Assembly: GCF_000337535.1 (NCBI RefSeq)
Contig: NZ_AOIP01000065.1
Location: 28,497-85,312, forward strand
Direction of reading: 5' to 3'
Length of the DNA: 56,816 bases
DNA from: Natrialba aegyptia DSM 13077
Lineage (GTDB): Archaea > Halobacteriota > Halobacteria > Halobacteriales > Natrialbaceae
Shown: positions 16,583-24,547 of the stretch, piece by piece
Layout of the letters: each line of letters opens with the position of its first letter
How positions within the stretch are numbered: the first letter of the stretch is position 1
Program-made: the position numbers and the translations under genes
The notes under the pieces: generated by a model
What the model was told of the DNA's origin: nothing
Databases searched by the model: none
Seen by the model: the letters and a program-made list of their open reading frames with translations, nothing else

Positions 16583-18007
16583 TTACGCGAACCCGAACGG
16601 GTCCGGGAGCAGCGTCGAGTAGACGAGAATCATGACGAGACTCGAAAACGAGAGCACCGTCGTGAGCGTCGTCCACGTTTTCAACGTCTCCGCCTTCGTC
16701 AGCCCGCCGATTTCTTTGACGATCCAGAAGCCGGAATCGTTGAACCACGAGCAGATGACGGCTCCGGAGCCGATCGCCATCACGAGATACGCCGGATGAA
16801 CGCCCATCGAAGAGACCTGCGGTGCCATAATCCCCCCGGTCGTCAACATCGCAACCGTGACCGACCCCTGTGCGACGCGAATGATCGCGGCGATGAGCCA
16901 GGCGGTCACGAGGATGCCGATACCGAAGTTCTGCAGCGTCGATGCGACCACGTCGCCGATACCGGCTTCCGCGAGCATGGCACCGAATGCGCCGCCCGCG
17001 GCGGTGATCGCGGCGATGTTGCCGCCGTTTCGCAGGGCGTCGGTGAGTTCGTCCTCCCAGACCGACCGCGGGAAGTCATCCATGCGCAGGTAGGTGAGCG
17101 CGGCGATGACCGCAGCGAGGGTCAGCGAGAGATTGACGTTGCCCAGGTAGTCGGTGATCGGTTGCACGGTTTCTAACGCGGGGATCGAGTACGCCGCCGT
17201 GAGCGTGTTGACCGCGGTGCTGGCGGCGATGAATGCGACTGCGACGACGACCGGCAGAACCGACTCCGCGAACGACGGCAGGTTCGAATCCGACTTTGCC
17301 ACCTGTTCTTCGAGGTCCTCGACGGTCGTTCCCATCGCGTCGCGAAGCGGGATATCGATGTACTGATTGATGAACCGGCCGAAAAGAATTCCGCTGATGA
17401 GCGCGGCCGGAATCGCAACCGCCAACCCGACAAGTATCGTTGGCCCGAGAATTGAACTCGTCTGGTCGGGGGTGATCTCCTGGGCGACCGCAAGCGGACC
17501 CGGGGTCGGCGGGACGAACGCGTGCATCGCGACGCCGCCGCCACCGACGACGACGATGTACAGCGTGTAGTTATCCCCAATGCGGGCGCGCATCGCACGG
17601 GCTAGCGGGGCCATAAGATAGAATACGTTGTCGAAAAACACCGGAATGGAAAGCAGCGAGCTGCTCACCCAGAGTGAAATGTCGGCGTTTCGATCGCTGA
17701 CGAACGACTGGAAAGTTCGGACGATGCGGTTTGCCGCGCCGGAGTCGGTCATCGACTTCCCGATTACCGCTGCCATCAGGATCGGAATCCCAACGCTGGC
17801 CATGTTGTCACCGAACGCCGTCGCGACAGAGTCGGGGATTTCACCGGCAGTGATCCCCGGAAAGAGCATCGCATTAACCGTTCCAACGAGCAGTGCCGAG
17901 AGCGTCAATCCGATGAACGTCGGGACGTCCCAGACGACCAGAAACAGGACGACGGCGACGATTCCAATACCGAAGGCTACCAGTGGTGCCGTTGCTACCA
18001 TGTGCAT
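16583..18007 (-). CDS. GntP-family gluconate/sugar-acid:H+ symporter
   Basis: A 474-residue permease with about 12 hydrophobic helices and GntP/SLC13-like features: an N-terminal LVVWDVPTFIGLTLSALLVG helix, the VVVGGGGVAMHAFVPPTPGPLAVA loop, and C-terminal GSVTVAMLTTGGIMAP and SWFNDSGFW motifs. The family takes up gluconate and related sugar acids with protons. Next to xylose oxidation genes, xylonate, glucuronate or gluconate are all reasonable substrates. ATG 18007 is preferred because TTTTTTATG lies about 27 bases upstream on its strand. It is first in gntP-usp, possibly running into gfo6. Confidence 0.88.
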   Translation of the reverse strand: MHMVATAPLVAFGIGIVAVVLFLVVWDVPTFIGLTLSALLVGTVNAMLFPGITAGEIPDSVATAFGDNMASVGIPILMAAVIGKSMTDSGAANRIVRTFQSFVSDRNADISLWVSSSLLSIPVFFDNVFYLMAPLARAMRARIGDNYTLYIVVVGGGGVAMHAFVPPTPGPLAVAQEITPDQTSSILGPTILVGLAVAIPAALISGILFGRFINQYIDIPLRDAMGTTVEDLEEQVAKSDSNLPSFAESVLPVVVAVAFIAASTAVNTLTAAYSIPALETVQPITDYLGNVNLSLTLAAVIAALTYLRMDDFPRSVWEDELTDALRNGGNIAAITAAGGAFGAMLAEAGIGDVVASTLQNFGIGILVTAWLIAAIIRVAQGSVTVAMLTTGGIMAPQVSSMGVHPAYLVMAIGSGAVICSWFNDSGFWIVKEIGGLTKAETLKTWTTLTTVLSFSSLVMILVYSTLLPDPFGFA

Positions 18008-18375
18008 TCGTCACAACCAAGGACGGACATAAAAAACCATGTGTTTATGATTATTCGCCTCACAAACATGATTGTTCCCCATAACGACGGAATAGCGGAC
18101 GAATGTCCACCCGTTTTCGGTAAACGAGAACGGCGTTTAGCAAACTCGGATTCCAGTTCACTAGCAATGAACGATCGGACGCCTCTCGTTCGAGACCGTA
18201 GGCCGGCGACGGAACGCCCGAGGATCGTGCCGACCCGAAGGAGAAGAAGGAAACGGAAACGAAAACGGAAACGGAGAGTCCGAACCGGGTTAGCTGCCAG
18301 CACCCTATAGACGAGTATCGACCCGTGTCGGGCCGCAGGCGCACGAAGCGATCATCCAGCAGACGAGTTCGCGTC
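18008..18375. other. 368-base gap with GGAAAC simple repeat
   Basis: No gene is evident. Near 18008-18060 lies the GntP promoter. At about 18236-18276 there is a purine tract of GGAAAC/GAAAAC hexamers repeated four to five times after GGAGAAGAAGG. The ORF on the minus strand here overlaps the transporter ATPase gene and encodes Arg/Phe repeats, so it is a shadow. Confidence 0.65.
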
Positions 18376-20598
18376 TCAGTCCCCCGCGAACTCTTCTGGC
18401 TGCTCGACGGCTCCGTCGAGTGGATCGCTGTCCCAATACTCGTGATTCGGATCCTCCCGGAAGCACGCAGCTTTCCCGTCACCCTCATCGATCCGCCGGA
18501 GACTCGGACGCTGTTCACGGCACGCTTCGCGAGCGACGGGACATCTCGTGTGGAACCGACAGCCGGATGGTGGATCGATCGGATCGGGTACGTCGACCTC
18601 CCTGAGCGGCGGGTCACCAGCACCCATCGAATCGAGTTCTAGATCCGGCGTCGCCCACCGGAGCACTTCGGTGTACGGGTGCCGAGGATCGTGGATGAGA
18701 CGCTCGGCGGAGCCGATCTCGACGATCTCGCCGAGGTACATGACGGCGATACGGCCGTCGCCGTGTTCGGCGAAGTAGCGTGCGTTCGAGAGGTCGTGGG
18801 AGACGAACAGAAACGAGGTTTCGAACTCCGACTGAAGTTCCAACATCAGATCCATGATCTCGATGCGCAACGAGACATCGACCGCACTGATGGCCTCGTC
18901 GGCGAGGATCGCATCCGGATTCATCAGTAGGGCGCGAGCGAGCGCGACGCGCTGTTTCTCCCCGCCCGATAGTTGGTGGGGATACCGATCGAGGAACTCG
19001 TCCGCCGGCGCCATACCGATCCGTTCGAGCAGCGAATGCATTCGTCGCCGCCGCTCGTTCCGACCGATGTTTGGATGAGTGTGTCTGAGCGACTCCGAGA
19101 GAATATCGGCGATACGTCGGTTGGGATTGAGCGCGCTTCCCGGGTCCTGGTGGATGATCTGCAGCGCCGACCGTATTTCGTCGTACGGTATCTCACCGTC
19201 GCCGTCTTTCGCCTCCCAGATATCCTGCCCGCGATACTCGATCGAGCCGTCGGTCGGTCGCTGAAGTCCGATCAACGTCTTCCCCAGCGTCGTCTTGCCG
19301 CAGCCGCTCTCGCCGAGAAGACAGACGAGATCCTGCTCGTGAATATCGAGCGAAACGCCGTCGACCGCACGGACGACCGTCGGATCGTCGGTAAACCGTT
19401 CGATCAGTCCCTGCTCCTCGGTGAAATGGACCGCAACGTCGTCGAGCGAGAGTAGCGGCGTCTCGCTCGTCCGTTCGGCCCGCGTTTCGACTGCTGATAC
19501 CGACGGCTCGACGGGGGAAGCCGACTCGAGTTCGTCGTTCGCCTCGTCGAAATTGAGGCGGATCTCCTCGCGGGCGGTTGCCGGATGGTGGCACGCGGAT
19601 CGGTGGCTGGTTCGGCCCTGATCGACCGCGGCTAACGGCGGATCGGTCGTCCGACATTCCTCGGTCGCGAGCGGACACCGCGGTTCGAACCGGCACCCGG
19701 ACGGAACGCTCACCGGGGCCGGACCCTCGCCCTCGATGGGTTGCATCTCCTCTAACGGCGCATCGACGTTCGGCGTCGCGTTCAACAACGCCCGGGTGTA
19801 CGGGTGGGCGGCGTCGCCGATGATCTCGTCGCGCGGCCCGATCTCGGCGAACTGGAACGCGTAGATGATGGCCATCCGATCGGCGAGCGAGGCGACCAGC
19901 GGCAGGTCGTGGGTGATGAAGACGATCGTCAAATCGTACGTGCGCTGCAAGCGGTCGAGCAGCGTCAGGATCGATCGCTGCATCAGCAAATCGAGCGCGG
20001 CCGTCGGTTCGTCCATCACCAGCACCGCCGGATCGAGGACCATACTCAGCGCGATCAAGGCCCGCTGTTGCATCCCGCCCGAGAGTTCGTGCGGATACGA
20101 ATCGAGCACCCGCTCGGGTTCGAGATAGAGGTTCTCGAGGAGTTCGCGGGCGAACTCGAGTCCCTCCGAGACGTGCTTATCGTGGGCCTTGAGCGTCTCC
20201 TCGAAGTGGGCACCGATCTTCATCGTCGGATTGAACGAACTCATCGCGCCCTGGAACACCATCGACACTTCCTCCCAGCGGAACTGTCGGAGTTCCTCGT
20301 CGGTCAACCCGAGGAGATCCACCGGCGGTCCGTCCGACGGATGGTATCGGATATCGCCGCTCAGGACGCCGGGATCGGGGATAGCGTCGAGCAATGCGGA
20401 GGCGAACATCGACTTCCCGCTGCCGCTCTCGCCGACGATGCCGAGGATCTCGTGTCGGTCGATGCTGACGGTGACGTCCTCGAGGACGCGCGTGTCGCCG
20501 TCGTCGTACGTGACGCTCGTGTCGGTAATCTCGAAGATCGGATCTTCGACGGTTCCTCGCGAGACGACGCGATCGCTGACTGAGCTATCGGTAGCCAT
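18376..20598 (-). CDS. Fused Opp/Dpp-type ABC transporter ATPase (two ATPase domains)
   Basis: A 740-residue chain with two complete ABC ATPases. Domain 1 has Walker A GESGSGKS (56-63), signature LSGGMQQR (172-179) and Walker B VLVMDEPTAALD. Domain 2 has Walker A GESGCGKT (429-436), LSGGEKQR and ILADEAISAVD. Each ends with an oligo/dipeptide C-terminal domain carrying four cysteines (C302, C308, C315, C336 in the first; CRFHTRC...C...C in the second). Related Dpp/Opp ATPases can hold an iron-sulfur cluster there. Most systems encode these as separate DppD and DppF; the fusion fixes a 1:1 ratio. It powers the permeases encoded next. Beside a GH67 gene, xylo-oligosaccharides are the best substrate guess. 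Confidence 0.92.
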   Translation of the reverse strand: MATDSSVSDRVVSRGTVEDPIFEITDTSVTYDDGDTRVLEDVTVSIDRHEILGIVGESGSGKSMFASALLDAIPDPGVLSGDIRYHPSDGPPVDLLGLTDEELRQFRWEEVSMVFQGAMSSFNPTMKIGAHFEETLKAHDKHVSEGLEFARELLENLYLEPERVLDSYPHELSGGMQQRALIALSMVLDPAVLVMDEPTAALDLLMQRSILTLLDRLQRTYDLTIVFITHDLPLVASLADRMAIIYAFQFAEIGPRDEIIGDAAHPYTRALLNATPNVDAPLEEMQPIEGEGPAPVSVPSGCRFEPRCPLATEECRTTDPPLAAVDQGRTSHRSACHHPATAREEIRLNFDEANDELESASPVEPSVSAVETRAERTSETPLLSLDDVAVHFTEEQGLIERFTDDPTVVRAVDGVSLDIHEQDLVCLLGESGCGKTTLGKTLIGLQRPTDGSIEYRGQDIWEAKDGDGEIPYDEIRSALQIIHQDPGSALNPNRRIADILSESLRHTHPNIGRNERRRRMHSLLERIGMAPADEFLDRYPHQLSGGEKQRVALARALLMNPDAILADEAISAVDVSLRIEIMDLMLELQSEFETSFLFVSHDLSNARYFAEHGDGRIAVMYLGEIVEIGSAERLIHDPRHPYTEVLRWATPDLELDSMGAGDPPLREVDVPDPIDPPSGCRFHTRCPVAREACREQRPSLRRIDEGDGKAACFREDPNHEYWDSDPLDGAVEQPEEFAGD

Positions 20599-20599
20599 G

Positions 20600-21616
20600 T
20601 TATATCATCTCCGTTGTCGACGTGTCGGTATCCTCCGTGACGGACTCGGATTCGCCGGTGAGCCGCGTTCGAACTCGCGGGTTGAAGATGCGGTCCATAC
20701 CCTGGCTCAGCAGGATGAGCCCGAAGGCGAGCCCGACGATGGCGATAATCGGAACGAGGAGCCAGTGGAGCGCCTGCATCGAGAACAGGCTGCCCTGATA
20801 GTACGCGTTGCTCAGCGTCACGCCCCAGTTCTGCCCCGAGTACGGCAGGACGCCGATGAAGTACAGCCCGACGGCCGCGAAGATCGTGTAGCGCGCGGCG
20901 AGCACGAAGTTGACCATCACGTACGGCATGATGTTCGGCAGCACGTCCTTGATGATGATGCGGGGCGTACTCGTTCCCATCGTTCGGGACGCCTCGACGT
21001 AGCTCGCTTCCCGTATCGAGAGGACCTGTGACCGTATCGAGCGGCCCAGGCCCGCCCAGTAGTTGATCGTCAGGACGACGCCGAGAAGGATCGGATTCTC
21101 GGGACTGAGCGCGATCGCCAGCACGATGACGAGCGGCAGCCCCGGAATCGCCATGAAGAAGTCCGAGATCGCCGTGATGACGGTGTCGACCGTACCACCC
21201 TTGTACCCCGAGAGAGTGCCGACAGCGACTGCAAGTGTGGTCGCCCACACGCCGCCGGCGAGCACCATCAGCAGGATGAACGGCGTCGAGTCGATGATCA
21301 GCGCGAGCAGATCGCGCCCCGAATTGGTCGTCCCGAGCGGATACTGCATGTTCTCGAACGGCCTGAGGAAGCGGTCTGCCTGATTGGGGCTCGAGTCGCG
21401 CCAGAGACCAAATATGTCAACAAGTGCCATGAAGAGGTACACGCTGATGATGAGGAGACCCAGACGAGTTCGGTCGTCCGACCACGCGACGACGGCGGGA
21501 ACGCGGATCTTCTGCTCGTACAGTTCGCTCAGTCGGTCGCGGCGACTCATCTCGGCGTTCGAGGCCTCCGAACGCCAGTCGATCCCTTCGGCGGCCGAGT
21601 CCGGTTCAGTACTCAT
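20600..21616 (-). CDS. Opp/Dpp-type ABC permease (DppC-like)
   Basis: A membrane permease of 338-341 residues. A cytoplasmic N-terminus of about 55 residues precedes the first helix (LGLLIISVYLFMALVDIFG). The BPD transport core with the EAA-type loop (EASYVEASRTMGTSTPRIIIKDVLPN) follows. Starts at 21616 (MSTEPD) or 21625 both overlap the end of the DppB-like gene, by 11 or 20 bases, showing tight coupling. It pairs with that protein to form the pore of the fused-ATPase importer. Confidence 0.92.
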   Translation of the reverse strand: MSTEPDSAAEGIDWRSEASNAEMSRRDRLSELYEQKIRVPAVVAWSDDRTRLGLLIISVYLFMALVDIFGLWRDSSPNQADRFLRPFENMQYPLGTTNSGRDLLALIIDSTPFILLMVLAGGVWATTLAVAVGTLSGYKGGTVDTVITAISDFFMAIPGLPLVIVLAIALSPENPILLGVVLTINYWAGLGRSIRSQVLSIREASYVEASRTMGTSTPRIIIKDVLPNIMPYVMVNFVLAARYTIFAAVGLYFIGVLPYSGQNWGVTLSNAYYQGSLFSMQALHWLLVPIIAIVGLAFGLILLSQGMDRIFNPRVRTRLTGESESVTEDTDTSTTEMI

Positions 21617-22604
21617 CGGAATCACCTGCTGAGATGCGCGGGTCGATGAGCCCGTAGGTCAGGTCGGCGATGTAGACGCCGACGACGAGCGTGACCGTGA
21701 TGACGAGGAAACAGCCCATCATGAGCGGGTAATCGTTCGCGTTCACCGCCTGGATCATGTAGTATCCGAGGCCGGGATACGAGAAGATCTCTTCGAGCAC
21801 GACGGTGCCCCCGAGGCGGAACCCGATGAGGAGAAGCAGTCCCGTGTACATCGGCAGGATGGCGTTTCTGGCGACGTATCGGGTGGCGATGCGATTGTTG
21901 GAGAGTCCCCGCAGTCTGGCGACCTCGACGTACTCCTTGCCGAGCACCTGGATCCCGTTGCCGCGCATGTTGAGCGCCGTCGATCCGATGCCGCTGATAG
22001 TAAACGCGAGAATGGGTAAGGCGGCGTGGTGGAGGACGCTCGAGAAATACGCGAGGCTGAGCGAGGCGTCGACGCCTCGGTCGACCGCGTTCCCGGTCGG
22101 AAACAGCTGGAGCTGGAACGCCAGGATAAACAGGAAGATTACCGCGAAGATGTAGTACGGAACCGACATCAGAAAGATCGACCCGCCGGACGTGAGCCGA
22201 TCGAATCGAGAGCCCTCCCAGTACGCCTGCAGCGAGCCGATCACCACGCCGACGACGAACATCAGTATCGTCGACGTCACGACGAGGAAGACGGTCCAGG
22301 GAAGCGAACGAGCGAGAACGTCAATGACGGGTTCGTTGAGGGAGATCGACTGCCCGAGGTCCAACTGGGCGACGCCGACCATGTAATCCAGGTACTGCTG
22401 CCAGAGCGGTGCATCCGGTCTGATATTCTGCAGCGCTTCGATGCGTGCGTCGACCTGTTCGGCGGGAACCCCCTGCTGGAGCAGTTCGAGTCGGAGCTGC
22501 GTGAACGGACCGCCGGGGAGCAGCCGGATCAGGCCGAAGGTGAGCGTCGCCACTGCAAAGATCGTCAGCGGGATTTGCGCCGTCCGTTTGAGGTAGTAGT
22601 TCAT
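21606..22604 (-). CDS. Opp/Dpp-type ABC permease (DppB-like)
   Basis: A 332-residue permease with the DppB N-terminus (MNYYLKRTAQIPLTIFAVAT), a large periplasm-side loop between helices 1 and 2 (residues about 30-95) and the coupling loop EYVEVARLRGLSNNRIATRYVARNA. The last helix region GYYMIQAVNANDYPLMMG is typical of the family. It is the second gene after the binding protein, with a 43-base gap. Together with the DppC-like protein it forms the translocation channel. Confidence 0.92.
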   Translation of the reverse strand: MNYYLKRTAQIPLTIFAVATLTFGLIRLLPGGPFTQLRLELLQQGVPAEQVDARIEALQNIRPDAPLWQQYLDYMVGVAQLDLGQSISLNEPVIDVLARSLPWTVFLVVTSTILMFVVGVVIGSLQAYWEGSRFDRLTSGGSIFLMSVPYYIFAVIFLFILAFQLQLFPTGNAVDRGVDASLSLAYFSSVLHHAALPILAFTISGIGSTALNMRGNGIQVLGKEYVEVARLRGLSNNRIATRYVARNAILPMYTGLLLLIGFRLGGTVVLEEIFSYPGLGYYMIQAVNANDYPLMMGCFLVITVTLVVGVYIADLTYGLIDPRISAGDSDEY

Positions 22605-22647
22605 GGTTGGGTTTCCGTGTAGCTGAGTGGTAGACGGTGAATTCCCG

Positions 22648-24375
22648 TTAGGTTCGAGGCTGTAATTCTCCCTCGTGGACCCACCAGAACTGCGGCCACT
22701 TGACCTGGCGGTTGGGGCTGTCCTCGGCGGCGACCGTCCACTCGTCGTCGGTCACCCAGGACTGCTCGTACTTGGACACCAAACCGAGGAACGGCAGTTC
22801 GATGTGGTTGTGCCACGCCGCCTGCTGGATGTACGGCCGCGCCTCCTCGTCACTGGATTGTCGCGCGATTTCCTCGGTTACCTCGAGCGGAGTGAGCGTC
22901 ATCTCGCCGCCGTCCCTGTCGGGAATCGTCTGTTCGGAGTCCGCCTTCTCCCGGTAGTTGTGTCCGCCGCCGATCTCCTCCTCCCACAACTGGTAGTACA
23001 GCGGGAAGTACGGGAACGACGACCGCGAGCCGCCGGGCAGCCAGTAGAGACTCCCCATCGCAAAGTTGCTGTTGGAGTACTGGCTGAACCAGTCGTTCGT
23101 CGGCTTCGTGCTGACCGAGAAATCGAACCCGAACTCGTTCAGTTGACTGACGACCGTCTGGGACATCGTCGTCCAGTCCGTCCAGCCCGCGGGCGAGTAG
23201 TACTCCCCACCGATCGTGTTCCCGTCGGAATCCTCCCACGTCTCTCCTTCCCGAGTGTATCCGGCGTCCTCGAGCAATTGGGCTGCTTGGTCCGTTTGAC
23301 TGGCACCGGCACCGTAGGTTTCGAAGTCGTCGTACCAGTCGTCCAGCCAGTACTCCTGATCGCGGGGCGCGATACCGCACGGAGTCGGCGTCACGAACTT
23401 CGAGCGCGGCCCCGCGTTCTCGACGATCGACTCGCGATCGATAACGTGTGCGACCGCCTGCCGGACTTCCCGCTGCCCGAAGTGGGGATCGTCGTGATTA
23501 AACACGATTCCGTACCCCCACTTGGCCGGGATCTGAATCTCGACGACGTGATCCGGGAACTGATCGACGATCTCCGGCGGCGCGAACAGACTCAGCGCCG
23601 CATCGGCTTCCGTCCCTGACATCAACGCCTGATGCTGCGCGGTATTTCCGCCGTAGCTATCGATCAGGAACGTGTCGATATCGACGTTGTCCGCGTTGTA
23701 GAACTCGGGATTGGGTTCGAACTCGAACGCCTGGCGATCCTTGCTCACGAACGAGAACATCCCGCTGGCGACGGGATCCTCCCACTCCCACCGAAGGAAC
23801 TCCGACTCGTCCGCATCCAACCACTGCTCGTGGGTTTCCGCTTTCGTATCGACGAGGAAGTTCGTGAGTTCGAATCGGACGATCTGCGGGTTCGTCGGCC
23901 CGGAGAGCAGGAGGCGGGCGGTCTTGTCGTCGACGATCTCGTAGTCGTCGAGATACCCCCAAAGCGAACTCCCGCTTTTCTCCGCCAGTTGCAGTTGCAC
24001 GTCGAGATCCTCGGTCGTCCACTCGTCGCCGTCGTCCCACGCCAGGTCGTCGCGGAAGGTGAGCGTCACTTCCTCGCCGTCGATTTCCAGGTCGTCGAGC
24101 GCCCCGAGCAAGAACTCGTTCTCGGTGAACGAATACTTCATAAACGGGGCGAACACCGCCCGCCCCGCGGGCCACCTGTAATTCTGGATCGCCGACGTGT
24201 TGAAATGGAGGTCGGCCGGATTGCCGGTGTACGCATTGACGAACGTGCCGCTATCCGACCCACTGCCACCAACGCAACCGGCGAGCGCGGCCGCACCCGA
24301 CACCCCAGCTATCGTTAACATATCCCGACGACTGATTACATCGCTGTAATCGTTCGGGATGCTATCAGATCCCAT
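22648..24375 (-). CDS. Family-5 extracellular substrate-binding lipoprotein
   Basis: A 575-residue solute-binding protein of the Opp/Dpp (SBP_bac_5) family. The N-terminus has a Tat motif (SRRDMLTIAG) and lipobox LAGC with the lipidated Cys at C34, so it is anchored outside the membrane. The start ATG 24375 is set by this signal; upstream in-frame codons to 24510 cross the promoter. Family-5 proteins bind peptides or oligosaccharides. In Thermotoga and Sulfolobales, several bind xylo- or cello-oligosaccharides. The divergent GH67 gene supports aldouronic-acid or xylo-oligosaccharide binding, but peptides are not excluded. Confidence 0.9.
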   Translation of the reverse strand: MGSDSIPNDYSDVISRRDMLTIAGVSGAAALAGCVGGSGSDSGTFVNAYTGNPADLHFNTSAIQNYRWPAGRAVFAPFMKYSFTENEFLLGALDDLEIDGEEVTLTFRDDLAWDDGDEWTTEDLDVQLQLAEKSGSSLWGYLDDYEIVDDKTARLLLSGPTNPQIVRFELTNFLVDTKAETHEQWLDADESEFLRWEWEDPVASGMFSFVSKDRQAFEFEPNPEFYNADNVDIDTFLIDSYGGNTAQHQALMSGTEADAALSLFAPPEIVDQFPDHVVEIQIPAKWGYGIVFNHDDPHFGQREVRQAVAHVIDRESIVENAGPRSKFVTPTPCGIAPRDQEYWLDDWYDDFETYGAGASQTDQAAQLLEDAGYTREGETWEDSDGNTIGGEYYSPAGWTDWTTMSQTVVSQLNEFGFDFSVSTKPTNDWFSQYSNSNFAMGSLYWLPGGSRSSFPYFPLYYQLWEEEIGGGHNYREKADSEQTIPDRDGGEMTLTPLEVTEEIARQSSDEEARPYIQQAAWHNHIELPFLGLVSKYEQSWVTDDEWTVAAEDSPNRQVKWPQFWWVHEGELQPRT

Positions 24376-24547
24376 GTATTGGTATGGCACCACATAGGCG
24401 GTAATAAATATTATGATTATTATTTCCTCTATGCAGCGATGGAGTAGTGGACGGATGAGCCGTGACGTGCAATCGACGCTCGAACCGACTGTGGCGGCGA
24501 CCAGTACCATTTTTACCGATCGCCAATGACTGCACTACCGTATCTCG
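24376..24547. promoter_or_regulatory. Divergent promoter between the oligosaccharide importer and alpha-glucuronidase
   Basis: On the minus strand an AT-rich run (24411-24428, AATAAATATTATGATTATTA) lies 36-53 bases before the binding-protein ATG. On the plus strand ATTTTTACC (24509-24517) lies 31-39 bases before the GH67 ATG. The 172-base gap would let one regulator control import and cleavage together. Confidence 0.6.
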
